Origin: Lachnospiraceae bacterium | GTDB lineage: Bacteria; Bacillota; Clostridia; Lachnospirales; Lachnospiraceae | Length of the DNA stretch: 64,000 bases | Direction: 5' to 3' | Assembly (NCBI GenBank): GCA_017521195.1 | Contig: JAFXGP010000060.1 | Span: 29,117-93,116, forward strand | In this document: in pieces, positions 1 to 8,714 of the stretch | Layout of the letters: the number at the start of each line of letters is the position of its first letter | How positions within the stretch are numbered: position 1 is the stretch's first letter | Program-made: the position numbers and the translations under genes | Notes under the pieces: generated by a model | Told to the model about the DNA's origin: nothing | What the model saw: the letters and a program-made list of their open reading frames with translations, nothing else | Database searches by the model: none

Positions 1-1671
1 GATACATATCTGCTCGAATGTGAGCAACTGTTAGAACAGATTCAAACGATAGTTTTACAGGAAAAGGATAAGACTTATTTTGAAAAAGAAAGCATACATG
101 AAATCTTCCGAGGAATCCATACCATAAAAGGAATATCTGCCATGATGATGTATGATGAAGTGACGAAGATATCCCATAAATTAGAAGATGTACTTTATTG
201 CTTGAGAGAGTCAGAAACTAAGCAGCCTCCGGCAGCGGAATTGGCAGAACAGATTTTGAAAGTGACGGATTTTATCAGCAATGAAATGACTAAGATTGGC
301 AGTGGTGAAAGTGCAGACGGTAAGGCAACAGAACATTTAATACAGTTGAATTCATTTCTGGATAAAATCCGGGATGATGACCAAATGGAAAAGGCAGAAG
401 TAAAAGAAAATATGTATGAGGAACCGCAGCAATTCTATATTCCGCCTAAAGTAAGCGGTACCAGTTGTTTTTATAAGATTCATCTTACTTTTAGGCCCGG
501 ACTGGATTTAGCTAATGTACATGCTTATAAAATTGTATATGCATTGAAAGAAATTGCTGAGGACATGATTTATGAGCCGGAAGATATAATTTCTGATGAT
601 AATACGGCAGAGGAAATTCTGAAGAAAGGTTTTGATATTTTATTACAGACACAGAAAAAAGAAGAGGATTTACATAAAATATTAAAGACAGGATATGCCT
701 TAACAGGAGTGGAAATTATATCCGGTACTGCCCGTGAATATTGCAAAGGATTTACACCGGAGGAAGAAAAAACAAAAGAAGCAATGCCGGATATAAATAT
801 CGGAAGAACTTATGTACCGGGTGACTTCGTTATTGAATCCAAAGAGCCGGGCAAAGGGAAAAAACTTGCAAAAGACAGAATGGAAAGAACCTCCTATATT
901 CGTGTAGATGTGAAAAAAATGGACATGCTCCTAAGATTGATGGAAGATGTGAAGAATTCTCAAAACGCACTTTTAGGAAATAAAGATCTGAGAGTGGAAG
1001 GGTTGAATTTGGAGAATTTTGATATGGCAGCAGAGCAGATGTTAAAAGCATCTGCAAAATTACAAAGTGCGATCATGGCAATGCGTATGATGTCTTTGAG
1101 CAATACATTTCAAAGAATGAACCGTATTGTATTCGAGACTGCCCGTCAGTTGGGAAAAGAAATTGACTTTGAAATGGTAGGAGAAGAAGTTCAGCTGGAT
1201 AAAAATGTGGTGGAACATCTTTTGGCACCATTAATGCATATTGTGAGAAATTCAGTAGATCACGGAATTGAAATGCCGCAGGAGAGAGAAGCAATCGGCA
1301 AGGAAAAACGGGGAAAGATTATTCTTTCTGCAAAGTTGGAACCGAGCAGAGTGTGTATTAGTGTGGAAGATAACGGCCGGGGGCTGAGTCGGGATAAAAT
1401 CTTAGAAAAAGCAAGAAAACAAGGCCTGATAAGTCAGTGGGAAAAAGAGGAAGATTATACCGAAGAAGAGGTATATCGTCTGATTACACTTCCGGGATTT
1501 TCTACCAAAGAAGAGATTACCGAATATTCCGGACGGGGAGTAGGAATGGATGTGGTAATTTCCAATTTGCAGGAAATTAACGGAAGCCTGGAAATTGAAA
1601 GTGAAGAAGGTGTGGGAAGTAAAATGACAATGTTCGTTCCCACCACCATAATAAAAAATATGGAAGTGTGA
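1..1671 (+). CDS. CheA-like histidine kinase lacking the CheW-like P5 domain (5' partial)
   Basis: The reading frame is open from base 1, so the true start lies to the left. The first visible domain is an HPt (P1) module with the phosphorylatable His in HTIKG at visible codon 40. Next comes a P2-like region (about codons 155-250), a P3 dimerisation segment (about 300-380) and a CheA-type ATPase (P4) with N-box HIVRNSVDHGIE, G1 box VEDNGRGLS and G2 box GRGVGMDVV. Chemotaxis CheA normally continues into a CheW-like P5 domain that docks to receptors; here the protein stops about 25 residues after the G2 box. It lies 8 bases from a hybrid kinase gene, with no cheW, cheY or receptor nearby in view. 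Inference: a CheA-derived kinase used in a phosphorelay rather than in a receptor array. Confidence 0.85.
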   Translation, partial: DTYLLECEQLLEQIQTIVLQEKDKTYFEKESIHEIFRGIHTIKGISAMMMYDEVTKISHKLEDVLYCLRESETKQPPAAELAEQILKVTDFISNEMTKIGSGESADGKATEHLIQLNSFLDKIRDDDQMEKAEVKENMYEEPQQFYIPPKVSGTSCFYKIHLTFRPGLDLANVHAYKIVYALKEIAEDMIYEPEDIISDDNTAEEILKKGFDILLQTQKKEEDLHKILKTGYALTGVEIISGTAREYCKGFTPEEEKTKEAMPDINIGRTYVPGDFVIESKEPGKGKKLAKDRMERTSYIRVDVKKMDMLLRLMEDVKNSQNALLGNKDLRVEGLNLENFDMAAEQMLKASAKLQSAIMAMRMMSLSNTFQRMNRIVFETARQLGKEIDFEMVGEEVQLDKNVVEHLLAPLMHIVRNSVDHGIEMPQEREAIGKEKRGKIILSAKLEPSRVCISVEDNGRGLSRDKILEKARKQGLISQWEKEEDYTEEEVYRLITLPGFSTKEEITEYSGRGVGMDVVISNLQEINGSLEIESEEGVGSKMTMFVPTTIIKNMEV

Positions 1672-1679
1672 GTTAATAC

Positions 1680-4130
1680 ATGGAAAAGATAACCTATTGG
1701 GGAAGTCCTACAAAAATGGAAATATTTCTGTTGGTGATGTATACCATTTATACAGGTGGTATTATCATCAGCGGAGCCAGACCCAGTTTGGAAAACTGGA
1801 CGGATTTTATGCTGATTGCTTTTTTGGCAAGCAGTTGGTTTTTGCGTATATGTAACTATAAAAACTACAGATTCCGTGCTACCTATACATCGGTTATGAT
1901 GCAGCTGAGTCTGATTTTGTATGCCTGCCATGAGCAGGAACTGCGACATGCATTGCCGGTATTTATTGTGTTTGTGGTTATGGTAGGTTTGTATGGAATT
2001 GCAGAAAATATCTATATCACGTTAGTTACAACCATAATTGTATTCGGATATCATATTCTGATAATCCGCACGATTCCATTGGGGACATTAAGAGATGTAG
2101 TTAGTTTAATCCAGAGACTTACCAATGTTTTGTTTGTAGAATTTCTGGTTTTTGTATGGACCAAACGTAATTATGAAGATAATAACAAACTGGTTGGAAT
2201 GATTGAAGAACTGGAAAAGGTAGAAAGCAGCAAGGATGATTTTGTGGCAAATGTAAGTCATGAAATCCGCACACCGATTAATACTATTTGCGGCATGAGT
2301 GAGATTCTTTTAAATGAAGAACTTCCGTTGAGTGTGCAGGAAAAGGTGATGGACATCCAGAGGGCAGGCAGGAATCTGATGGGAGTAGTAAGTGATATTT
2401 TGGACTTTTCCGAGTTGCAGTCTGAAGAGATTAAAATGGAAGAGGAATCTTACCATTTAAGTTCTACCATAAATGATGTGGTAAATATGGCCCTTGCATA
2501 TAAAAATGATAAAAAGATTGATTTAATTGTAGAATGTGATCCGGAGATTCCGAGTGGGCTGTTGGGAGATGAAAAGAAGATACGAAGAGTCATCATTAAG
2601 CTGATGAATAATGCTATCAAATTTACGGAATCAGGATGTGTTACTTTAAGTGTAGGCTATCGGAAAGAGGAATACGGAATCAATTTATCTTTTGCCATAA
2701 GAGATACCGGAATCGGGATGCGGGAAGAAAGTCTGGAAAAATCATTCACCACCTTTAGTCAGGTAGATTCCAGCCGGAAACGTCAGGCAGATGGATTAGG
2801 GTTGGGACTTGCTATTTCCCAAGCTTTGGTACAGAAAATGGGAGGTACCATTACGGTAAAAAGTCAATGGGGAAAAGGAACTCTGATCAGAGTAGTGGTA
2901 CCTCAAAAAGTGGTAGATGAAACACCTATAGGAGTTTCTCACAATCGCAGATATACAGCAGAAATAGGAGCTCAGGTAGAACAGAAACAAAAAGAAGAAC
3001 TTATTCCGAAGAAAAAAATTGAATCCGATAATGTCCATGTCCTGATTGTAGATGATAACAGTATGAATCTGCGTGTGGCGGAAGAAATGCTGACAACTTA
3101 TGGAATTAAAGTGACGAAAGCATACAGCGGAGAAGAAGCTTTGGATAAGATTACTTCCATGGATTACGATTTTGTTTTTATGGATCATATGATGCCGCAA
3201 ATGGATGGAGTGGAGACATTACATCATATCCGTAAAAAGGTAGGCACCTATTATCAGAATGTACCGATTATTGCAGTTACCGCCAATGCAGTGGCAGGAA
3301 ATCGTGAAAAATTATTAAAAGAAGGTTTTGATGATTTTCTGGAAAAACCTATTGAGCGTTCCGTATTGGAGAGAGTTCTCAGGAGAACACTTCCGGAGGA
3401 GAAATTTGCTACGGTTATAAATGTGGGAGCAATAGATTATAAACCTTTAACGGAAAGCAATTCCGGATGGCTACGGATAGTTCAGGAATGTGGTTTAGAT
3501 GTAAAGAAAGGTATTTTATACTGTAACGGAAAGGATGCCTACTATAAAATTCTGAAGGGGTATTGTCTGGAGGGGGACAAAACGGAAAGACAACTGGAAG
3601 AATTATATAGAAAACAAGATTGGAAAAACTATACTATTGCGGTACATGGACTGAAAAGTGCCATGCACAGTGTTGGTGCAACAAAAGTATCCGAAATTGC
3701 CAAATTATTGGAAATGGCAGGAAAAAAACAGGATATTGATTATATCTTAGAACATCACGATCAGTTGATGGTGGAATTTAGATATTTATTTACTAAACTT
3801 CAAATACAGATATTTAAAGATGAGGAAGAAAAACCAGGCATACTTAAAGGTGAAATATCGCCAAATGAAAATGTCTTGGAAAAAGAAGAAAAGCTTTTGA
3901 TGGCTGCTGAGTTTGAAGAATTATTGGCAGAAATGGAAAATGCCGTATTTTCTCTGGACAGTGACTTGCTGCTTAAGATTACAGGTGAACTCAAAGGTTG
4001 TAATTATGCAGGAAAATCAATGGAGGAAGTTATAACGAAAGCAGAGAGAAAAATTGAAATGTCGGATTTCTTTTCTGCAGTGGAAATGATTACACGTTGG
4101 AAAGAGAATGCAGAGATTGGAGATACTTGA
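1680..4130 (+). CDS. Membrane hybrid histidine kinase with receiver and C-terminal HPt domain
   Basis: This 816-residue protein starts with about five to six hydrophobic segments (residues 10-165) and lacks an obvious periplasmic or extracellular sensor loop. A HisKA domain follows, with phospho-acceptor His194 in NVSHEIRTPIN. The HATPase_c domain has its N box near LMNNAIKFTE and G boxes DTGIGM and GLGLGLA. The receiver has VDDNSMN and phospho-acceptor Asp502 in FMDHMMPQ. A C-terminal HPt domain carries His656 in VHGLKSAMHS. All four phosphotransfer modules are therefore present and intact. The start lies 8 bases after the CheA-like gene, and the stop is 2 bases before the next kinase start, so the three genes look co-transcribed. 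The signal sensed is unknown. Confidence 0.9.
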   Translation: MEKITYWGSPTKMEIFLLVMYTIYTGGIIISGARPSLENWTDFMLIAFLASSWFLRICNYKNYRFRATYTSVMMQLSLILYACHEQELRHALPVFIVFVVMVGLYGIAENIYITLVTTIIVFGYHILIIRTIPLGTLRDVVSLIQRLTNVLFVEFLVFVWTKRNYEDNNKLVGMIEELEKVESSKDDFVANVSHEIRTPINTICGMSEILLNEELPLSVQEKVMDIQRAGRNLMGVVSDILDFSELQSEEIKMEEESYHLSSTINDVVNMALAYKNDKKIDLIVECDPEIPSGLLGDEKKIRRVIIKLMNNAIKFTESGCVTLSVGYRKEEYGINLSFAIRDTGIGMREESLEKSFTTFSQVDSSRKRQADGLGLGLAISQALVQKMGGTITVKSQWGKGTLIRVVVPQKVVDETPIGVSHNRRYTAEIGAQVEQKQKEELIPKKKIESDNVHVLIVDDNSMNLRVAEEMLTTYGIKVTKAYSGEEALDKITSMDYDFVFMDHMMPQMDGVETLHHIRKKVGTYYQNVPIIAVTANAVAGNREKLLKEGFDDFLEKPIERSVLERVLRRTLPEEKFATVINVGAIDYKPLTESNSGWLRIVQECGLDVKKGILYCNGKDAYYKILKGYCLEGDKTERQLEELYRKQDWKNYTIAVHGLKSAMHSVGATKVSEIAKLLEMAGKKQDIDYILEHHDQLMVEFRYLFTKLQIQIFKDEEEKPGILKGEISPNENVLEKEEKLLMAAEFEELLAEMENAVFSLDSDLLLKITGELKGCNYAGKSMEEVITKAERKIEMSDFFSAVEMITRWKENAEIGDT

Positions 4131-4132
4131 AA

Positions 4133-6811
4133 ATGTGGCAGAAATTGTTGCAATTAATTAACAGTACAGAATACGATTTGAAAGAGAGAATGCTCCGTTC
4201 CATTATTCTGGTGGGAGAGTTGGCTTGTATTTTTGCCAGTGTGGAAATCTTTTTAGTTATGGATGTCAATAATGTAATGCTGACAATCATTATGTTAATG
4301 ATTCTTTTCATGATTGGTATTTTCTTTGTAACCTTTAAATATAAACGATATGAATTAGCATCTACCCTTTTAGGAGGGGTCATCATATTTTTGGTAATGC
4401 CACCTATGTTTATATTAAGCGGAGGAATTGAAGGCGGGGCTTCTGTCTGGCTGGGGCTGGGTGTATTATACATATTTGTTATGTTTAGCGGATTGAAAAT
4501 GTATCTTTTTTTGGCAGCCTGTACCATCACATATGCAGGGACCTTTTATTTTGCTTATGCATATCCACAGTACATTGTAGAGATGCCGAGTGTGGAGATT
4601 GCACATTTTGATGCATGGTTTTCTGTTTTGGTAGTGGGAACCATGGGAGGAGTTATTTTAAAAGCTCACATGAACGTTTTTGAAAAGGAGCATGAACTGA
4701 ATATACAGCAAAAGGAAGAGCTTAAGAATAATCAAAACTCCAGAAATGTATTTTTTGCCAATATGAGTCATGAAATCAGAACACCGATTAATACGATTAT
4801 AGGATTAAATGAAGTCATTTTAAGAGAGAGTCAGGATCAGAAGATAAAAGAATATGCCAGGGATATTCAGATTGCCGGCAACATGCTTCTAAATCAGGTA
4901 AATGATATTCTGGATTTTTCACAAATGGAAATGGAAAAGATGCATATTGTACCTGCCAAATACAGAACCGGAGAACTTTTGAGAGATTTGGTGGATTTAA
5001 TCCGTCTCAGGGTGGAAAGAAAGAAACTGGAATTATGTCTGGATATTGATCCTAATATACCTTCTGTTTTATGGGGGGATGAAAAAAGATTAAAACAGAT
5101 ATTCCTAAATCTGTTGGATAATGCAGTAAAATACACTCAGGAAGGTTCCATAACCCTAGGGATGAAAGCAGAAGAGTATGAAAAAGGAAAAATATATCTG
5201 AAGGCTACAGTGGCAGATACGGGAATCGGAATCCGTAATGAAGATTTGGAACATATTTATGATTGTTTTGCCAGAGCAGACGAAAGTAAAAACCGTAGGA
5301 TTATGGGAACCGGTTTGGGGCTTTCCATTACCAAGGAACTGGTAACCTTAATGGGCGGCGACATAAATGTGGACAGTATTTACACCAAGGGAACTATATT
5401 TACAATTATCATACCTCAGGATGTGGTGGAAAATTCCCCTATCGGCAAGGTGGATTTTATGCAAATGTCAGCAGATGTATCTGAAAAGTATAAGCCCGTG
5501 TTTGAAGCTCCGGAAGCAAGAATTCTGGTGGTAGATGATAATCCTATGAATTTAATGGTGACTGCCAAGTTGTTGGAGGGAACCGGAGCGCAGGTGGACA
5601 CAGCCACCGGTGGAACAGAATGTCTGAAAATGACGAAGAAAAAGTTCTACCATGTAATTTTATTGGATTATATGATGCCGGATATGGATGGACAGCAGAC
5701 CATGAAAGAAATCCGAACTCAGGAAAACGGAAGATGCCGGGATGCTTCTATAATAGCTCTTACCGGGAATGTTTTGTCCGGAGCCAGAAAAATGTACTAC
5801 GAGCAGGGATTTGACGGTTATGTGGAAAAACCTGTAGAGGGAAAACTTTTAGAAAAGGAAATTTTGGGAGTTCTGCCGCCGGAAATTGTAAAATATTATT
5901 CTGAAGAAAGTACATCTTTAAAAACAGAAAGCCGTATTTTAGAGATTATGAGAAATAAGCGTAAGAAGATTCTGATTACTTCCGATTGTGCCTGTGATCT
6001 TTCCCAGGAATTGTTGGAAGAATATGGCATTGAGATTATGCATTTATATGTTAAGACCCCTTATGGCCGTTTCAAAGATGTGGTAGAAATTGATTCTGAT
6101 AATCTGACCCAGTTTATATCCAAGGACAGAAGCCAGGCTGTTCCGGATAGTGTAACTATAGAAGAGTATGAGGAATTCTTTGGTAAGGTTTTGACCATGG
6201 CAGAACAGGTAATTCACTTTGCAGTTTCTTCCCGTTGCGGAGAAAGTTATAATGTGGCTGTAAAAGCGGCCAAAGGATTTGACCATGTACGTGTAATTGA
6301 TTCAGGACAAGTTTCCGGAGGACAGGGATTGTTGGTTGTACAGGCAGCCAAAATGGCAAAAGAAGGTTATCGTGTAGAACAGATATGTGAGGAGATAGAG
6401 AAGATAAAAGCCAATGTACGGATATCTTTTTTAATGCCTTCAGCATATATTTTCGCCCAGAGAGGACGTGCAGCAGCTATCACTGCTCAAGTTTGTGAAA
6501 AATTGCAATTGCATCCTATGGGAGAAGTGAGACAAAATAACGCAGTCTTATCCATGTTGTGGGGAGGTACTCTGGAGAGTACCAGAATGAAAGCAATCAG
6601 ATGGAGTCTCAGACATAAACGGAGGGTGAATAAAAGTGTTCTCTATATCATTCATGCAGGCTGCAGTGTAAAAGAATTGGAAAGTGTCAAAAATGAAGTA
6701 TTCCGGCATGTGAAGTTTGAACATGTAGAGGTGTTGAAAGCTTCCTTTACTACCGCATGTAATGCGGGAGTGGGAACGTTGGGATTGGCCTTCTTCGAAA
6801 ATAAACGATAA
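4133..6811 (+). CDS. Hybrid histidine kinase fused to a C-terminal DegV (EDD fatty-acid-binding type) domain
   Basis: This 892-residue protein has an N-terminal block of about six membrane segments (residues 15-175). A HisKA domain follows with His213 in NMSHEIRTPIN, then a HATPase_c domain (DTGIGIRN, GTGLGLS) and a receiver with VDDNPMN and Asp512 in LLDYMMPD. From about residue 610 to the end there is a full-length DegV domain: ILITSDCACDLSQELLEEYG, SSRCGESYNVAVKAAK, VIDSGQVSGGQGLLV, RGRAAA and a closing VGTLGLAFF. The DegV/FakB family binds a single fatty acyl chain. The family TTS motif is replaced here by PDSVT. ATG at 4133 is chosen because AGGAG-like GGAG lies 10 bases upstream and it begins 2 bases after the upstream stop; an in-frame TTG at 4097 overlaps the upstream gene. 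Inference: lipid state may feed into this kinase, or the kinase may gate a lipid-binding output. Confidence 0.88.
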   Translation: MWQKLLQLINSTEYDLKERMLRSIILVGELACIFASVEIFLVMDVNNVMLTIIMLMILFMIGIFFVTFKYKRYELASTLLGGVIIFLVMPPMFILSGGIEGGASVWLGLGVLYIFVMFSGLKMYLFLAACTITYAGTFYFAYAYPQYIVEMPSVEIAHFDAWFSVLVVGTMGGVILKAHMNVFEKEHELNIQQKEELKNNQNSRNVFFANMSHEIRTPINTIIGLNEVILRESQDQKIKEYARDIQIAGNMLLNQVNDILDFSQMEMEKMHIVPAKYRTGELLRDLVDLIRLRVERKKLELCLDIDPNIPSVLWGDEKRLKQIFLNLLDNAVKYTQEGSITLGMKAEEYEKGKIYLKATVADTGIGIRNEDLEHIYDCFARADESKNRRIMGTGLGLSITKELVTLMGGDINVDSIYTKGTIFTIIIPQDVVENSPIGKVDFMQMSADVSEKYKPVFEAPEARILVVDDNPMNLMVTAKLLEGTGAQVDTATGGTECLKMTKKKFYHVILLDYMMPDMDGQQTMKEIRTQENGRCRDASIIALTGNVLSGARKMYYEQGFDGYVEKPVEGKLLEKEILGVLPPEIVKYYSEESTSLKTESRILEIMRNKRKKILITSDCACDLSQELLEEYGIEIMHLYVKTPYGRFKDVVEIDSDNLTQFISKDRSQAVPDSVTIEEYEEFFGKVLTMAEQVIHFAVSSRCGESYNVAVKAAKGFDHVRVIDSGQVSGGQGLLVVQAAKMAKEGYRVEQICEEIEKIKANVRISFLMPSAYIFAQRGRAAAITAQVCEKLQLHPMGEVRQNNAVLSMLWGGTLESTRMKAIRWSLRHKRRVNKSVLYIIHAGCSVKELESVKNEVFRHVKFEHVEVLKASFTTACNAGVGTLGLAFFENKR

Positions 6812-6818
6812 TGTAAAA

Positions 6819-6855
6819 ACAGTCTGCTGATTTAGGTCAGCAGACTGTTTGCTTA
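6819..6855 (+). terminator. Terminator, probably shared by convergent genes
   Basis: A perfect 12-bp stem (6819-6830 with 6837-6848) has a 6-base loop and T-rich flanks. It sits between the convergent kinase operon and the DUF1294 gene. Confidence 0.8.
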
Positions 6856-7149
6856 TTATAATAATCTGATTTCAACCGGCATTACAAATAAGACAATAAT
6901 ACCAATAATCTGTAAAATCAGAATCAGGGGCATTCCGTATACAAAATGCCAGTGTCTGGTCTTATGACGGAAGGTATACATGCCTGCGATGCAGCCAATG
7001 CTTCCTCCGATAACAGCGATTGCAAAAAGAGTAGCTTCCGGAACCCGGAAAGCTCTTTTTTTAGCTCTTAGTTTATCTGTATACATGGCATAAAAACCAA
7101 GTAAGTTAACTAAAAGAAAATAAATCAGTAATACAGGTATAACATTCAT
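6856..7149 (-). CDS. DUF1294 family small membrane protein
   Basis: This 97-residue protein has an N-terminal membrane segment (residues 4-22). The family core follows: YTDKLRAKKRAFRVPEATL, then a glycine-rich helix GGSIGCIAGM, the TFRHKTRHWHF motif and a C-terminal membrane helix. The length and motifs match DUF1294 proteins; the biochemical role of the family is not known to me. Its start lies 3 bases after the argG stop and uses an AGGAAG ribosome site inside the end of argG, so it is probably co-transcribed with and translationally coupled to argG. Nothing suggests a direct role in arginine synthesis. Confidence 0.85.
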   Translation of the reverse strand: MNVIPVLLIYFLLVNLLGFYAMYTDKLRAKKRAFRVPEATLFAIAVIGGSIGCIAGMYTFRHKTRHWHFVYGMPLILILQIIGIIVLFVMPVEIRLL

Positions 7150-7152
7150 ATA

Positions 7153-8367
7153 TTATTTTTCAGCTTCCTGCAATTTCATGGCACGTACTTTGGAAGAAAG
7201 ACCGAATAAGTTGATAAAGCCGTTTGCATCGTGGTGGTCATATAAGTCACCTGTTGTGAAGGATGCAATGCTTTCATTATATAAGGAATATGGAGAGGAT
7301 GTTCCTGCTTTTGTGATATTACCTTTATATAATTTGAATTTTACTTCACCTGTTACGTACTGCTGTGTAGACTGGATAAATGCTACTACCGCTTCACGAA
7401 GTGGTGTGAACCATTTTCCTTCATATACAATCTGAGCTAATTTATTACCCATATCCATTTTTAATGCATATGTTTCGCGGTCTAAGATTAATTCTTCCAA
7501 CTGCTGATGTGCTTCATAAAGAATAGTTCCGCCGGGAGTTTCATACACACCACGGGATTTCATACCAACAACACGATTTTCTACGATATCAACGATACCA
7601 ATACCGTGTTTGCCGCCAAGTTCGTTTAAAGTACGGATAATGTCGGAAACTTTCATTTCTTTACCATTAACAGAAGTAGGAATTCCTTTTTCAAATGTCA
7701 TAGTAACGTATTCCCCTTCATCAGGCGCTTTTTCCGGTGTTGTTCCAAGTACTAATAAGTGATCGAAGTTTGGTTCTAAAGAAGGATCTTCTAATTCCAA
7801 ACCTTCATGGCTGATGTGCCATAAGTTACGGTCACGGCTGTAGCTTGTAGCAGCGGAGAACGGTAAAACAATACCATGTTCCTGACAGTAAGCAATTTCA
7901 TCTTCACGGGATTTTAAAGTCCACAAATCATGTCTCCAAGGAGCAATGATTTTCAAATCCGGAGCAAGGGCTTTGATTCCAAGTTCAAAACGGATCTGGT
8001 CATTTCCTTTACCTGTTGCACCGTGGCAGATAGCAGTTGCACCTTCTTTACGTGCGATTTCTACCAGACGTTTTGCAATAACAGGACGAGCCATGGATGT
8101 ACCAAGTAAATATTTGTTTTCGTATACGGCATGAGCCTGTACGCAAGGAACGATGTATTCGTCACAGAATTCATCAATAACATCTTCGATGTACAATTTG
8201 GCTGCACCACAGGAAATAGCACGTTCGTGTAAACCATCTAATTCTTCTCCCTGTCCGCAGTCAATACATACACAGATTACTTCATAGTCAAAATTTTCTT
8301 TTAACCATGGAATAATCGCAGTTGTGTCTAAGCCGCCTGAGTAGGCTAAAATAACTTTTTCTTTCAT
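7153..8367 (-). CDS. argG: Argininosuccinate synthase
   Basis: The enzyme joins citrulline and aspartate with ATP to give argininosuccinate, the penultimate step of arginine synthesis. The 404-residue product opens with the PP-loop AYSGGLDTT at residues 8-16 and carries family blocks such as GATGKGNDQIRFE and SRDRNLWHISHEG. ATG at 8367 is preferred over an in-frame upstream codon at 8382 because GAGGAG lies 8 bases before it. The gene is divergent from argC across a 347-base AT-rich control region, which fits coordinate regulation by an ArgR-type repressor. No argH or argF is present in the window. Confidence 0.95.
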   Translation of the reverse strand: MKEKVILAYSGGLDTTAIIPWLKENFDYEVICVCIDCGQGEELDGLHERAISCGAAKLYIEDVIDEFCDEYIVPCVQAHAVYENKYLLGTSMARPVIAKRLVEIARKEGATAICHGATGKGNDQIRFELGIKALAPDLKIIAPWRHDLWTLKSREDEIAYCQEHGIVLPFSAATSYSRDRNLWHISHEGLELEDPSLEPNFDHLLVLGTTPEKAPDEGEYVTMTFEKGIPTSVNGKEMKVSDIIRTLNELGGKHGIGIVDIVENRVVGMKSRGVYETPGGTILYEAHQQLEELILDRETYALKMDMGNKLAQIVYEGKWFTPLREAVVAFIQSTQQYVTGEVKFKLYKGNITKAGTSSPYSLYNESIASFTTGDLYDHHDANGFINLFGLSSKVRAMKLQEAEK

Positions 8368-8398
8368 AATATTTCTCCTCATGTCTTTATATTGGAAT

Positions 8399-8427
8399 AC
8401 TATACACTAAGTATTCTTATGTACCAA
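8399..8427 (-). promoter_or_regulatory. Proximal argG promoter
   Basis: On the minus strand, TTGGTA (8422-8427) and TATAGT (8399-8404) are separated by 17 bases. The -10 is preceded by GTG, as in the argC promoter. A 7-bp inverted repeat (8435-8441 with 8448-8454, 6-base spacer) lies just upstream and could be an operator. Confidence 0.55.
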
Positions 8428-8463
8428 GTTAATGCATAGAAGTAAAATTCTATGATGCTTAAT

Positions 8464-8492
8464 AATATACACCCAGAATTATTAAAATGCAA
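8464..8492 (-). promoter_or_regulatory. Possible distal argG promoter
   Basis: On the minus strand, TTGCAT (8487-8492), a 17-base spacer and TATATT (8464-8469) again have GTG just before the -10. It has the same -35 sequence and spacing as the argC promoter at 8571-8599. Confidence 0.45.
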
Positions 8493-8570
8493 GCAAAAAG
8501 TATAGAAATATGCAGAATAATGCATAAAATAAATAAAACATGCATAAATAATAAACAATAACAAAATAAG

Positions 8571-8599
8571 TTGCATAATATACACAAAAGGTGTATAAT
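8571..8599 (+). promoter_or_regulatory. argC promoter with an operator-like inverted repeat in the spacer
   Basis: TTGCAT (8571-8576), a 17-base spacer and TATAAT (8594-8599). A dyad TATACAC-N5-GTGTATA (8579-8597) fills the spacer and enters the -10. TGCAT, a plausible ARG-box half site, also occurs at 8433, 8521, 8541 and 8572. Binding of an ArgR/AhrC-type repressor here is inference. Confidence 0.6.
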
Positions 8600-8640
8600 C
8601 ATAAAAATTTCACAAAATTACAGATGAAATTAGAGAAAAC

Positions 8641-8670
8641 TTGAAAACAACGCGGTTTTGGTGTTATACT
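8641..8670 (+). promoter_or_regulatory. Second possible argC promoter
   Basis: TTGAAA (8641-8646), an 18-base spacer and TATACT (8665-8670) lie 45 bases before the argC start codon. The fit to a housekeeping promoter is good. It could give a basal transcript independent of the upstream operator region. Confidence 0.55.
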
Positions 8671-8714
8671 ATCCAGATAGTGTCTAAAAGCATAAAGAAA
8701 GAAGGACAATACAT

